A stretch of DNA of 63,555 bases from Bacillota bacterium (GTDB lineage: Bacteria; Bacillota; Clostridia; Lachnospirales; Lachnospiraceae): NCBI GenBank assembly GCA_023411215.1, contig JAEYOY010000016.1, forward strand, positions 1 to 63,555. The letters run 5' to 3'. Shown here in pieces: positions 1 to 8,069 of the stretch. Each line of letters starts with the position of its first letter. Positions within the stretch are counted from its first letter, which is position 1. The notes beneath the pieces were generated by a model, which ran no database searches, was not told the origin of the DNA, and saw nothing but the letters and a program-made list of their open reading frames with translations. Made by a program: the position numbers and the translations under genes.

Positions 1-20
1 AATTTTAAGGAGGTGTGACA

Positions 21-206
21 ATGTCTATTTGTCCTAAGGGTAAACATTCTAAAGCTAGAAGAGATAGCCGTAGAGCTAATTGGAAGATGACTGCTCCCAA
101 CTTAGTTAAGTGCAGCAAGTGTGGAGAGCTCATGGTTCCTCATAGAGTATGTAAGGCTTGTGGTTCTTATAACAAGAAGGAAATCATTCCTGTAGAAGAA
201 GTATAA
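21..206 (+). CDS. rpmF: 50S ribosomal protein L32
   Basis: Small basic protein of the large ribosomal subunit (61 aa). It opens with the typical L32 sequence SICPKGKHSKARRDSRRA and carries two zinc-knuckle pairs, CSKC and CKAC, so it is the zinc-binding (C+) form. The ATG at 21 is preferred over the GTG at 15 because AAGGAGGTG at 7-15 is an ideal ribosome binding site for it and overlaps the GTG. The upstream partner (often DUF177) lies outside the window. A strong terminator follows directly, so this is the last gene of its transcript. Confidence 0.97.
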   Translation: MSICPKGKHSKARRDSRRANWKMTAPNLVKCSKCGELMVPHRVCKACGSYNKKEIIPVEEV

Positions 207-214
207 TACAATCA

Positions 215-249
215 AGACCTTCCGGGTTATCTCGGAGGGTCTTTTTTTG
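215..249 (+). terminator. Rho-independent terminator after rpmF
   Basis: Stem formed by AGACC-TTCCG and CGGAG-GGTCT with a small loop, followed by seven T residues. It closes the rpmF transcript and insulates it from the promoter at 322. Confidence 0.9.
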
Positions 250-321
250 ATTGATGTATAAAGCATATACAAAAATATCGGAAGATAATGATGTATTAAA
301 AAAATATAATCGTTTTAATGA

Positions 322-350
322 TTGACATAATGAAATAGTCAAGGTATAAT
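322..350 (+). promoter_or_regulatory. Consensus sigma-A promoter
   Basis: TTGACA at 322-327, a 17-nt spacer, and TATAAT at 345-350: both hexamers match consensus exactly. Transcription should start near 357 and read through the small ORFs at 509 and 546 to the terminator at 845. The -10 box sits inside the left arm of a 35-bp palindrome containing a Fur-type box, so the promoter is expected to be strongly repressible. Confidence 0.85.
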
Positions 351-375
351 TGATAATCATTATCAATTATACCTT
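341..375 (+). promoter_or_regulatory. Fur-box operator in a 35-bp perfect palindrome
   Basis: The arms AAGGTATAATTGATAAT and ATTATCAATTATACCTT are exact reverse complements around one central C. The core TGATAATCATTATCA (351-365) is an exact 7-1-7 box of the Bacillus Fur type; PerR boxes (TTATAAT-N-ATTATAA) and Zur boxes (TCGTAAT-N-ATTACGA) differ at the outer bases. It overlaps the predicted start site, an arrangement that would give iron-dependent repression. A Fur-family gene lies at 34685 in this window; that it is the cognate repressor is inference. Confidence 0.8.
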
Positions 376-508
376 ACTGCGATCATAAGACCGAAAATAG
401 CAACAAATGAAATGAGTAAATTTACTAAATGCATTTGACTGCAGTAATAAAATCAAAAGTACACAGTATCTGAATAGGCTATAACCACGATATTAAAAGG
501 AAAGGAAT

Positions 509-565
509 ATGATGCTTTTCTTCTATAAGCATCATAAAAGGATATATGAAAAAATACTACAGTAA
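509..565 (+). CDS. Putative 18-aa leader peptide overlapping the next ORF
   Basis: An ATG at 509 opens an 18-codon frame (MMLFFYKHHKRIYEKILQ) preceded by a good ribosome binding site, AAAGGAAAGG (about 498-505). It ends at 565, inside the first codons of the 63-aa ORF that starts at 546 in another frame. The overlap suggests translational coupling. A hairpin ATGATGCTT/AAGCATCAT (509-535) covers the first codons and ends just before the ribosome binding site of the downstream ORF. No homology is recognised, and it may be an unselected ORF. Confidence 0.4.
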   Translation: MMLFFYKHHKRIYEKILQ

Positions 566-737
566 AAAAGAGCGACAGCAGAGAAAAAACTTAACAATCA
601 CCATAATTACGTCCTTGGTGATCCTTATTTCTCTCAGCGTATTATTATCCGTTATAGGTCCCGGTGATAATACGCCTCGATATACTGCAGAGCAAATGCT
701 CCACGACCATGATGGTGACGGAATACCGGATCATTAA
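546..737 (+). CDS. Small membrane peptide with a DxDGDG calcium-loop motif
   Basis: This 63-aa protein has a basic N-terminus (KKYYSKKERQQRKN), one transmembrane segment at about residues 17-38, and a short presumably outside tail ending DHDGDGIPDH. The tail matches the calcium-binding loop of thrombospondin type 3 or EF-hand-like repeats, but there is only one loop. It has a modest ribosome binding site (AAAGGA, 537-542). It is the main ORF of a unit with its own consensus promoter, Fur-type box and terminator, so regulation by iron availability is predicted. I do not recognise the family. The regulatory layout makes a real gene more likely than its length suggests. Confidence 0.65.
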   Translation: MKKYYSKKERQQRKNLTITIITSLVILISLSVLLSVIGPGDNTPRYTAEQMLHDHDGDGIPDH

Positions 738-844
738 TAACAGTTGCAGACCGATTAAGTAATAATCATATTACTGTCCAATAAAACTACCAGCTATATT
801 GTCGGTAGACATACAATAGTAGAAAGCATAGAGCAACACACAAT

Positions 845-875
845 AAAGGCTGTCCTGAAGGGGGACAGCCTTTCA
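845..875 (+). terminator. Terminator of the 63-aa peptide unit
   Basis: AAAGGCTGTCC and GGGGACAGCCTTT form an 11-bp stem around TGAAG. The T-run is short (TTTC). It lies between this unit and the convergent gene ending at 939 and could serve both strands. Confidence 0.75.
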
Positions 876-938
876 TTATGCGTTCATGAATTTAATGAAT
901 AAAATTATCTATCTGCTTTGTATGCGATTTGGAAGATC

Positions 939-2075
939 CTAAGTTGCTTTTGAAACAACATAACTCATGATATGCCTTACATACTGCTCCAGCTTCTCCT
1001 CCTGCAACAGAAAATCAGTATGTATCTCAAGGAAGGAGAGCTTACTCTGATACTCTAACTTAAAAAAAGGAGTGAACAGAGGCTCATATTGGGGAGCAAA
1101 GATTCCTTGTTTTCTTGTGTAACAATTCGAAGGCTTTGCCTTGCTACGGTAATCCTTGTCCACAAAATGAGCAATACTTTTATGAACTACGCTGTCCTCG
1201 GCAGGAAGATAGTAATAATCCTTGTAATTGTCGTAGAAATGCTTAAGCTCACCCTCGTAGATCTGAAGGGTAATTGTAGCATGATCTCCGATTGCGGTGA
1301 TATGTGCAAGATCATTTCCAAAGGAGATGCGTACTGGAAGAGAAGCGGATGAGTCAAAGTGTATCGTAAGACGATTGCCATCGACGCCAGCCCTAAGAAT
1401 ACGTATGGGTGTCTCAAAAAAGTCAACATAGGATAGAATTGGACTGATCAGGATAAGACCACGTAGATCATCCTCATTATGTAGAAGTAGTTGTTTTAGT
1501 AAAATCTCTGCCTCGGAGGGAGTCTCAAAGACCGTCCCGGGGTTACCCTTACTACGTAGAGTTTCAAAATTCTTTTTCCCAAGATAGCTTTGATAAACCT
1601 GAATCAAGTCTCCACCACTGAAGGGATCCGTACGGTTGATATTTAAAAAGGATTCGATGGTCTTTTGTTTAAAGTTATTTAACCGGAAGATCTTCTTGTA
1701 GGGGGTGATTTTCTTATAAATATCGATGCTTACGAGTTTATCAAAAGAATATTTAAGTCCCAATAACCCACATTTGCGCTGAAGATAGGGAATATCAAAG
1801 CCTGTGCCATTGTAATGAAGGAGTACATCATAATCTTTAAGAAACTCGAAGAAGGAAGTGAGCAGTTGCGCTTCCTCCCGGATATCCTCTGAGAACCATT
1901 GAATTAGATGGAAGGAATCTTCTTTATAATAAGCGCAGCCGATCAGATACAGATAGGTGGAATCTGCAGCAAAGCCGGTGGTCTCGATATCAAAGAATAA
2001 AAGCCTGTTCATATCATATTTCTCTTCAAAGTGATATTCGGGCATCTGTTCTAAGGAAATACGTCTGGTTATCAT
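939..2075 (-). CDS. RNase H-like DEDD exonuclease, YprB type
   Basis: A 378-aa protein with a 3'-5' exonuclease fold. The DEDD residues are visible in FFDIETTGF (D29, E31), YNGTGFDIPYL (D94) and HNEDDL (H199/D203). The order and the LLHYNGTGFDIPYL block resemble the ribonuclease H-like domain of Bacillus YprB. The remaining C-terminal part, about residues 215-378, has no motif I recognise. It is a lone minus-strand gene between two plus-strand units. The ATG follows GAGGAGGAGTATC on the minus strand, a strong ribosome binding site. The substrate is unknown; a nucleic-acid trimming role is inferred from the family. Confidence 0.8.
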   Translation of the reverse strand: MITRRISLEQMPEYHFEEKYDMNRLLFFDIETTGFAADSTYLYLIGCAYYKEDSFHLIQWFSEDIREEAQLLTSFFEFLKDYDVLLHYNGTGFDIPYLQRKCGLLGLKYSFDKLVSIDIYKKITPYKKIFRLNNFKQKTIESFLNINRTDPFSGGDLIQVYQSYLGKKNFETLRSKGNPGTVFETPSEAEILLKQLLLHNEDDLRGLILISPILSYVDFFETPIRILRAGVDGNRLTIHFDSSASLPVRISFGNDLAHITAIGDHATITLQIYEGELKHFYDNYKDYYYLPAEDSVVHKSIAHFVDKDYRSKAKPSNCYTRKQGIFAPQYEPLFTPFFKLEYQSKLSFLEIHTDFLLQEEKLEQYVRHIMSYVVSKAT

Positions 2076-2339
2076 GATACTCCTCCTCTCATTTGAAACC
2101 TATTTTATCACATAATCCGAGGATAGAGAAGAAGTCGGAGTGATTTTATTTAGGTTTTTCTACACTATCGAATAAGTTGAGTGAAATAGCTGAATACTGA
2201 CTATCGTATAGAAAGATGAAAAATTCTACTGTAATTTAGAGGTGGTTGTGTTAGAATATTCACATTAAGGATTTATTAAGTGATAATTAGATGATGAAAT
2301 TCCAATTAGTAATGTCATTAAAGGGGAGAATATGTAACT

Positions 2340-4808
2340 ATGTGGAACATACGTATTTTTGGTCAGGAGTTTTACTACATATTTTATATATTTCTACTGT
2401 ATGGAGTCATTGGATGGATCTATGAAAGCTGTCTGGTATCCGTTCAAAAGAAGTCCTTTGTTAATCGTGGATTCCTAACCGGTCCTATCATTCCGATCTA
2501 TGGTTGCGGAGCATTGCTTTTCTATCTGGTTTTCTGGGACAGTAAGGATAATCTGATATTGGTATTTGTAGGGAGTGTGATCTTGGCAACCCTGTTAGAA
2601 TTTTTAACTTCTTTGGCAATGGAGCTAATATTTCATACCAGATGGTGGGATTATAGTAAATACCGTTTTAATTTGAATGGAAGAGTCTGTCTGTTAGTCT
2701 CTCTATTCTGGGGAGTCCTTGCTATATTAATGCTGTATATTCTACATCCAGGTATAAATTATATCATTCGAGGTGTTCCAAGAAAAGCAGGCGAGATATT
2801 AGGGTATGTATTCATACCACTAATTGCAATAGATATTGTGATGGCAGTCATTTCCTCCGTGAAATTCGATCGTGTTCTGGCTAAGCTACAGAAACTCCGC
2901 CAGGATATGACAGATTATATTGAAACATCTAAGATCTATGAAACCGGAGGAGAATTGATAGAGAAACTGTCCGATTTACGACTGCTTAGCCTGTTCTCTG
3001 AGGTAAAAGCTCATATGGATTTTAGAACTTTTAATACAAAGACCATGAAGCAGAGTAAGGCTAGAATAAAGGAACGAAAGCCGGAGATAGAAGCAAAAAT
3101 GATGGAGTTCTTCGGGCAATATCAAAATATCAAGACGATGAAATCACATGTCCGTTTAATAAAGGCCTTCCCTACAATGAAGGTTAGAAAACGTGAGGCA
3201 GCACTCAGTGACTTTAAGGAAAAGCTAATCAAGAAAGGGGTGCGTGGGATGAGTAAGGATTTTAAGGAAGAGGTTACCGGAACAATTAAAAGCTATCTGA
3301 GCGGAGTATTACGCGCTGCCTTAGTCGGTCTATTGGTATTGGTACAATTTGCGTTAATTATTTATTTATCCTTTGCACTTAGAGAGTATACAATATATTT
3401 TTATACTGCACTTCAGGCACTTAGTATTATCGTTGTTGTGGGCTTGGTGAATGATAATCGTAATGCTTCTTATAAGATCAGTTGGGTATGTATTATTGCT
3501 GCATTACCAATTACAGGTCATATTATGTTCATGCTTTGGGGCAACCGGAGAGGCAAGAAGATTGAGAAGGGTATTCTGACTAAGCTTCAACATGGAGCAC
3601 AGTGTTTGGAATATAGTCCTGAGGTTGTTAAGCAATTTACAGAGAGATATCCGACCAAGAGCAGGATGGCTAGATATCTGGAATCCAATACCTTCCCATT
3701 ATATAAGAATAATAAAGTAGATTATTACCCTATGGGTGAAAATGTCTTTGATGCAATCATGGATGAGATAGAGAAGGCGCAGAATTTTATTCTGATTAAC
3801 TTCTTTATCGTTGGAGAGGGAGTTTTATGGAACCGAATCCATGAGCTGCTGCTTAAAAAGCTTAAGGAAGGGGTCAAGGTATTATTCCTCTATGATGATT
3901 TTGGTGCAATGCTTCGTACCCCAAGCAACTTCCGACGTAACCTGGAGGCGGAAGGCTTCCAGATAAGGGTATTCAATCCAGTACACCGATATACGGATAA
4001 GCTCTATATGAATTACCGTTCTCATCAGAAAATCATTGTAATAGACGGCAATGTAGGCTTTACCGGTGGCATTAATCTGGCGGATGAATATGTGAACCTG
4101 GTACAGCGCTTTGGTGTATGGAAGGACAATGCGGTACGCATCGAAGGGGATGCAGTATGGGGGCTTACCGTAACCTTTTTGCAAATGTGGGAGGTATGCT
4201 CTACGTGTGAGCCTATGGATTTCACACCCTACCGGCCGACCAGGCAATTTCCAGACAGTGATGTGTTCTGTCAGGTGTTCTCCGATGGACCGGCAAATAA
4301 TCCGAGGAATCCGGTGGAGAATATGTATAAACAGATGATTTATTATGCTAAGAAGATATTGTACATTACAACTCCATACCTTATAATTGAAGATGATATG
4401 CGAGAAGCACTGGTTATGGCGGCTGCCAGCGGAATTGATGTAAGAATTATTACACCCTTTATTCCGGACAAGAAGAATGTAAAGATTCTCACGAATTATA
4501 ATTATGGAAGATTGCTGGAGGGCGGTGTGAGAATATTTGAATATACCCCGGGCTTTATCCATGCTAAGACAATTATCAATGAGGACTCCGGAATTGTCGG
4601 AACAATTAATATGGATTATCGAAGTTTCCATTTGAACTATGAATGTGGTGTCTGGTTCTGTGATAAGGATACTGTAAATGTAGTAAAGGATGACCTTCTT
4701 AAGACCATGGAGGAGTGTACTGAGGTGACTTATGAGGAGTGGAGGAACCGTCCGCTGGTTTTGAAAGTACAGCAAATGTTCTTGAACCTGTTCTCGACAT
4801 TGATGTAG
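2340..4808 (+). CDS. cls: CmpB-type membrane domain fused to cardiolipin synthase
   Basis: This 822-aa protein joins two families. Residues 1 to about 190 are a multi-spanning domain like the putative ABC-transporter type IV family (ABC_trans_CmpB), recognisable from LLYGVIGWIYES and GFLTGPIIPIYG. A charged, probably helical linker runs to about 318. From about 320 on it is a bacterial cardiolipin synthase with two N-terminal membrane segments and two phospholipase D motifs: HQKIIVID (H562, K564, D569) and HAKTIINED (H741, K743), where the last acidic residue is E748 instead of Asp. The reaction is condensation of two phosphatidylglycerols into cardiolipin and glycerol at the membrane. Typical Cls is about 500 aa, so the extra 320 aa are the oddity. 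AAGGGGAG precedes the start. Confidence 0.85.
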   Translation: MWNIRIFGQEFYYIFYIFLLYGVIGWIYESCLVSVQKKSFVNRGFLTGPIIPIYGCGALLFYLVFWDSKDNLILVFVGSVILATLLEFLTSLAMELIFHTRWWDYSKYRFNLNGRVCLLVSLFWGVLAILMLYILHPGINYIIRGVPRKAGEILGYVFIPLIAIDIVMAVISSVKFDRVLAKLQKLRQDMTDYIETSKIYETGGELIEKLSDLRLLSLFSEVKAHMDFRTFNTKTMKQSKARIKERKPEIEAKMMEFFGQYQNIKTMKSHVRLIKAFPTMKVRKREAALSDFKEKLIKKGVRGMSKDFKEEVTGTIKSYLSGVLRAALVGLLVLVQFALIIYLSFALREYTIYFYTALQALSIIVVVGLVNDNRNASYKISWVCIIAALPITGHIMFMLWGNRRGKKIEKGILTKLQHGAQCLEYSPEVVKQFTERYPTKSRMARYLESNTFPLYKNNKVDYYPMGENVFDAIMDEIEKAQNFILINFFIVGEGVLWNRIHELLLKKLKEGVKVLFLYDDFGAMLRTPSNFRRNLEAEGFQIRVFNPVHRYTDKLYMNYRSHQKIIVIDGNVGFTGGINLADEYVNLVQRFGVWKDNAVRIEGDAVWGLTVTFLQMWEVCSTCEPMDFTPYRPTRQFPDSDVFCQVFSDGPANNPRNPVENMYKQMIYYAKKILYITTPYLIIEDDMREALVMAAASGIDVRIITPFIPDKKNVKILTNYNYGRLLEGGVRIFEYTPGFIHAKTIINEDSGIVGTINMDYRSFHLNYECGVWFCDKDTVNVVKDDLLKTMEECTEVTYEEWRNRPLVLKVQQMFLNLFSTLM

Positions 4809-4950
4809 TATAATTCAGAAAGTAATAAAGATGTATGCACAAGTATGTTGACCAACTTTATGCTTCTGACTCATTAACCAATAGAATTTCTTAAATAATT
4901 AGAAAGGTCACTCACCTGATCATCGATCGGAGGAGTCCGGTGATAAAAGA

Positions 4951-5202
4951 ATGTATACAAATGTCTGTAAACACTGTCATAAGGTATTTAGCTCCAGATT
5001 TAAAGCCTATTCCTGTGAAGCTTGTAAGATGATAGATAGAGATCATTTTGATGATATTGAAGCGTATCTGAAGGAATATCCAAACAGCAATGCACTGCAG
5101 ATATCGGAAGCGTTGGGTATTACAGCATATGAGGTGTTAAATTATCTGAAGGAAGGCAGACTTAATATAGCGAGGGGACAATTTGAGAGGCTCCCGGACT
5201 AG
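4951..5202 (+). CDS. YvyF-like zinc-ribbon/HTH small protein
   Basis: An 83-aa protein with an N-terminal zinc ribbon (CKHC and CEAC), then a helical segment resembling a MarR/MerR-like helix-turn-helix (NALQISEALGITAYEVLNYL). This layout is that of the flagellar-operon protein YvyF/TIGR03826 family, although no flagellar gene lies nearby. GGAGGAG at about 4930 is 15 nt from the ATG, which is long spacing. The function is unproven; a DNA- or protein-binding regulator is plausible. It precedes ruvAB but is separated by a repeat element. Confidence 0.65.
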   Translation: MYTNVCKHCHKVFSSRFKAYSCEACKMIDRDHFDDIEAYLKEYPNSNALQISEALGITAYEVLNYLKEGRLNIARGQFERLPD

Positions 5203-5203
5203 T

Positions 5204-5333
5204 GTGAAAATATATAGCGATTTTCACCCTTCAAAGAGCAGGCATGCTAAGTTAGTGGGAAGAGGCTTCGGTAGGAATTTCATAAGGGAAGTTTCTACCG
5301 GGCGCCCATTGGAGCACACTCCCTGTTCTTGAG
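5204..5333. repeat. Modular palindromic repeat, copy 1
   Basis: Directly after the TAG stop comes a hairpin GTGAAAAT/ATTTTCAC (5204-5227), then CAAAGAGCAGGCATG, then a degenerate module running from GGGAAGAGGC to ACTCCCTGTTCTT with an inner stem GGTAGGAA/TTTCTACC. The same pieces recur at 19171, 22916, 36918 and 61486. It may also act as a weak terminator before ruvA. Confidence 0.6.
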
Positions 5334-5373
5334 GGTTTTATAGCTGCAGAAGGCAGCAGTTTGGAGGTTTAGT

Positions 5374-5979
5374 ATGATAGGTTATCTAAAAGGGGAACTT
5401 ACAGAAATAAAAGAAAGCTATGTGGTATTAGAGGTCGGAAACATCGGATACGAAGTATATCTTCCTTCCTCTGTCATTATGGAGTTGCCTTCAAAGGGAA
5501 GTACATTAAAGCTCTATACCTATTTGCATGTCAGAGAGGATGCAATTGGACTTTTTGGCTTTCTGACTAAGGATGATTTGGAGATGTTTAAGCTTTTGAT
5601 AACAGTCAATGGGATAGGACCGAAGGGAGCACTCGGTATCCTTTCCTCTATTTCTGCAGATGAGATCCGATTTGCTGTGCTGGCAGAGGATGCAAAAACG
5701 ATAGCCAAAGCGCCTGGTATCGGAAATAAAACAGCAAGTAAGCTAATACTTGAGTTAAAGGATAAATTTAAGCTGGAGACAGCCTTTGAGCAGAGATTGC
5801 AGAATCAAGCAGAGAAACGGGAGGGTTCCTGTATCTTCAATATGAGGGAAGAAGCGATTCAAGCGTTAACCGTCCTCGGTTATTCGGCTTCCGATGCATT
5901 AAAGATTGTTAATTCAGTTGATATAACGGAAAATATGACTTCTGAGGATCTGCTAAAGCTTTGTTTGAAGAAAATGTAA
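5374..5979 (+). CDS. ruvA: Holliday junction branch migration protein RuvA
   Basis: A 201-aa protein of normal RuvA length. It begins MIGYLKGEL in the OB-fold, continues with helix-hairpin-helix motifs (LITVNGIGPKGALGIL and APGIGNKTASKLILELKDK), and ends with a small C-terminal domain that contacts RuvB (EEAIQALTVLGYSASDA). RuvA tetramers bind the four-way junction and load the RuvB motor. The ribosome binding site is TTGGAGGTTT. It is followed 82 nt later by ruvB; ruvC is not in this window. Confidence 0.97.
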   Translation: MIGYLKGELTEIKESYVVLEVGNIGYEVYLPSSVIMELPSKGSTLKLYTYLHVREDAIGLFGFLTKDDLEMFKLLITVNGIGPKGALGILSSISADEIRFAVLAEDAKTIAKAPGIGNKTASKLILELKDKFKLETAFEQRLQNQAEKREGSCIFNMREEAIQALTVLGYSASDALKIVNSVDITENMTSEDLLKLCLKKM

Positions 5980-6061
5980 ACAAGATGAATTGTATTCCGG
6001 TCAAATTGGTTTATGGCAGACTTATCAGATAATGAAGTTACATAGTAGAATGGAGTTTTGT

Positions 6062-7072
6062 ATGGCTAAACGAGTGATAACAACGGAAATAACAGAAGAA
6101 GATAAGCGAATCGAAGGATCTTTACGCCCTCAACTGCTGACAGATTATATCGGACAGGCCAAGGTAAAGGAGAATCTCAAGATATATATCGAAGCAGCGA
6201 AGCAGAGGAGGGAGGTCTTGGATCATGTATTGTTCTTCGGACCTCCGGGACTTGGCAAGACAACTCTTGCGGGTATCATTGCAAATGAAATGGGTGTAAA
6301 TATTAAGATAACCTCCGGACCGGCAATCGAGAAGCCGGGAGAGATGGCGGCGATCCTTAATAATCTGTCCGAGGGAGATGTTTTGTTCGTGGATGAAATC
6401 CATCGATTGAATCGTCAGGTCGAGGAGTTGCTTTATCCCGCAATGGAGGATTATGCCATAGACATAGTGATCGGTAAGGGTTCCACAGCGAAGTCCATTC
6501 GAATTGATTTGCCTAAATTCACACTGGTCGGTGCTACGACGAGAGCCGGTATGTTGACACCACCTTTACGAGATCGTTTTGGAGTCGTTAACCGCCTGGA
6601 TTTTTATACCGTCGAGGAATTAAAGCATATCATTGTACGCACAGCCCAGCTGTTGCAGGTTGAGATTGAAGAAGAGGGAGCCATTGAGATGGCGCGCCGC
6701 TCCAGAGGAACTCCCCGTCTTGCCAACCGTCTATTGAAAAGAGTAAGAGACTTCGCACAGGTAAAATATGATGGCAGAATCACCAAAGAGGTTGCAGGCT
6801 TTGCGCTTGATCTGCTTGAGGTAGATAAATTGGGATTGGATCATATTGACCGTGAGATATTGGTTACGATGATAGAGAAATTTAGCGGCGGACCGGTAGG
6901 AATTGAAGCCGTTGCCACAACCATTGGTGAGGACGTGGGTACAATAGAAGAGGTATATGAGCCGTATCTGGTTCAGAATGGCTTAATCCTTCGTACACCC
7001 CGTGGAAGAGTTGCTTCGGAGCTGGCCTATCAGCACATTGGACTTCACTGTTCTGAGTCTAGTCAAAATTAA
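6062..7072 (+). CDS. ruvB: Holliday junction DNA helicase RuvB
   Basis: A 336-aa AAA+ ATPase that drives branch migration with RuvA. Visible motifs are Walker A GPPGLGKTT (60-68), Walker B DEIH (111-114), sensor 1 GATTRAG (157-163), and the C-terminal winged helix with the arginine-rich ending RTPRGR. The reading frame is open from 5990, but I place the start at 6062 (MAKRVITTE) because GGAG lies 5-6 nt upstream and family members begin this way. Confidence 0.97.
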   Translation: MAKRVITTEITEEDKRIEGSLRPQLLTDYIGQAKVKENLKIYIEAAKQRREVLDHVLFFGPPGLGKTTLAGIIANEMGVNIKITSGPAIEKPGEMAAILNNLSEGDVLFVDEIHRLNRQVEELLYPAMEDYAIDIVIGKGSTAKSIRIDLPKFTLVGATTRAGMLTPPLRDRFGVVNRLDFYTVEELKHIIVRTAQLLQVEIEEEGAIEMARRSRGTPRLANRLLKRVRDFAQVKYDGRITKEVAGFALDLLEVDKLGLDHIDREILVTMIEKFSGGPVGIEAVATTIGEDVGTIEEVYEPYLVQNGLILRTPRGRVASELAYQHIGLHCSESSQN

Positions 7073-7078
7073 TATATG

Positions 7079-7216
7079 AGTTCAACAAATATATCCAAAA
7101 TCGGAGACGCTTTCGCTTCGTTGCATTACGTAACGGCACATAAGGTTCTATAGGACAGAACCTAAGTGCCGACGAATGCAAAGACTCCGATTTCAGATAC
7201 ATTTGTCAAACTCATT
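7079..7216. repeat. 138-bp nested inverted repeat after ruvB
   Basis: The ends GAGTTCAACAAATATATC and GATACATTTGTCAAACTC are near-perfect inverted copies. Inside are further paired blocks: AAATCGGAG/CTCCGATTT, TTGCATT/AATGCAA, GGCAC/GTGCC and AGGTTCT/AGAACCT. The whole interval would fold as one long hairpin. There is no ORF and no T-tract. Its right end runs into TCAAACTCATTAAGCCATGTTACTG, a block also seen near 28900 and 60180. A miniature mobile element or a processing signal is possible. Confidence 0.7.
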
Positions 7217-7327
7217 AAGCCATGTTACTGGCTGGGACTAAACAGTTACTGCCGGACTGCTTCACACCTAATTCTTCGCTTGTAAACAAATGTAATATAG
7301 GTTATAATGTCCACGTATAAGCAGATT

Positions 7328-7580
7328 AGTCCATGGAAATCAAGACATTTATTAAGCTTGCTTAAATAAATGGCATGATTTTTATGGATAAGTGCAACGT
7401 GAACGAGCAAGCTTGCTTGCGAGTTCCTAATCTGCGTAAGCAGAGTCCATGGAAATCAAGACATTTATTAAGCTTGCTTAAATAAATGGCATGATTTTTA
7501 TGGATAAGTGCAACGTGAACAATGGAACCTACGGTTCCATGGCAAGCTTGCTTGCGAGTTTCTAATCTGCGTAAGCAGAT
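7328..7580. repeat. Tandem direct repeat (116-bp period, two copies)
   Basis: A block beginning AGTCCATGGAAATCAAGAC at 7328 is repeated at 7444 almost identically, up to GCAAGCTTGCTTGCGAGTT. Copy two carries about 21 extra nt (7521-7541) that form the hairpin AATGGAACC/GGTTCCAT. A third partial copy including this hairpin lies at 8154-8205. The frame on the minus strand across it is just a product of the duplication. Confidence 0.85.
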
Positions 7581-7596
7581 TTCCAATCTGTTTTTT
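7565..7596 (+). terminator. Bistable hairpin ending in six T residues
   Basis: AATCTGC-gtaa-GCAGATT can pair on itself, or GCAGATT can instead pair with the next AATCTG, which is followed by TTTTTT (7591-7596). The second choice is a classic intrinsic terminator, probably for ruvAB. The mutually exclusive pairing may be a by-product of the repeat ends. Confidence 0.55.
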
Positions 7597-7649
7597 GTTA
7601 TTTATTGAAATTCTTTAGCAATTATAGTTTATGACAGGAGGCGAAGGTA

Positions 7650-8069
7650 ATGAATAAGTATCACGATATAGAGGTGATAATTAATAACAAGAGATATACT
7701 TTAAGCGGATACGAGAGCGAGGAGTATTTACAGAAGATTGCTTCCTACATTAATAGTAAACATGTAGAGTTTCGTAATAAAGATGCCTATAAATTCCTGG
7801 ATGCCGACCTGAAGAATATACTCATGCAGATTAATATAGCAGACGATTATTATAAGACAATACATAAGATAAAAGAGCTTGAGTCAGAGAATGAAGCAAA
7901 GGGTAATGAAATTTTTGATTTAAAGCATGAGGTGATTTCCACTCAGACGAAATTAGAAGCAGCCCAAAAGGAAATGGAAGAACTGAAAAGAGAGATCTAT
8001 GAAGCCCAGAAGAAGATTGTCCGTCTGGAAACCGAGCTATCGGAAAATGAGAAAAAGAATAGGATTTAA
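7650..8069 (+). CDS. zapA: Cell division protein ZapA
   Basis: A 139-aa protein. The first 90 residues are the ZapA domain (IEVIINNKRYTLSG, then YLQKIASYINSK). The rest is a long coiled coil rich in Glu/Lys (about 75-139). ZapA binds FtsZ in the cytoplasm and promotes bundling of the Z-ring. The ribosome binding site is AGGAGGCGAAGGTA. It stands between repeat clusters and before the U32 gene, an arrangement common in Clostridia. The coiled-coil extension is longer than in Bacillus ZapA. Confidence 0.9.
   Translation: MNKYHDIEVIINNKRYTLSGYESEEYLQKIASYINSKHVEFRNKDAYKFLDADLKNILMQINIADDYYKTIHKIKELESENEAKGNEIFDLKHEVISTQTKLEAAQKEMEELKREIYEAQKKIVRLETELSENEKKNRI

Noticed and set aside
1089..1352. 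Plus-strand frame inside the YprB-like gene
   Set aside because: It is antisense to a conserved exonuclease-family gene and has no independent support.
3882..4775. A 297-codon open frame on the minus strand inside the cls gene
   Set aside because: It lies antisense to conserved cardiolipin synthase motifs, lacks a ribosome binding site and shows no recognisable domain.
7362..7586. A 74-codon minus-strand frame
   Set aside because: It is made of the two tandem repeat copies; the protein repeats only because the DNA does.
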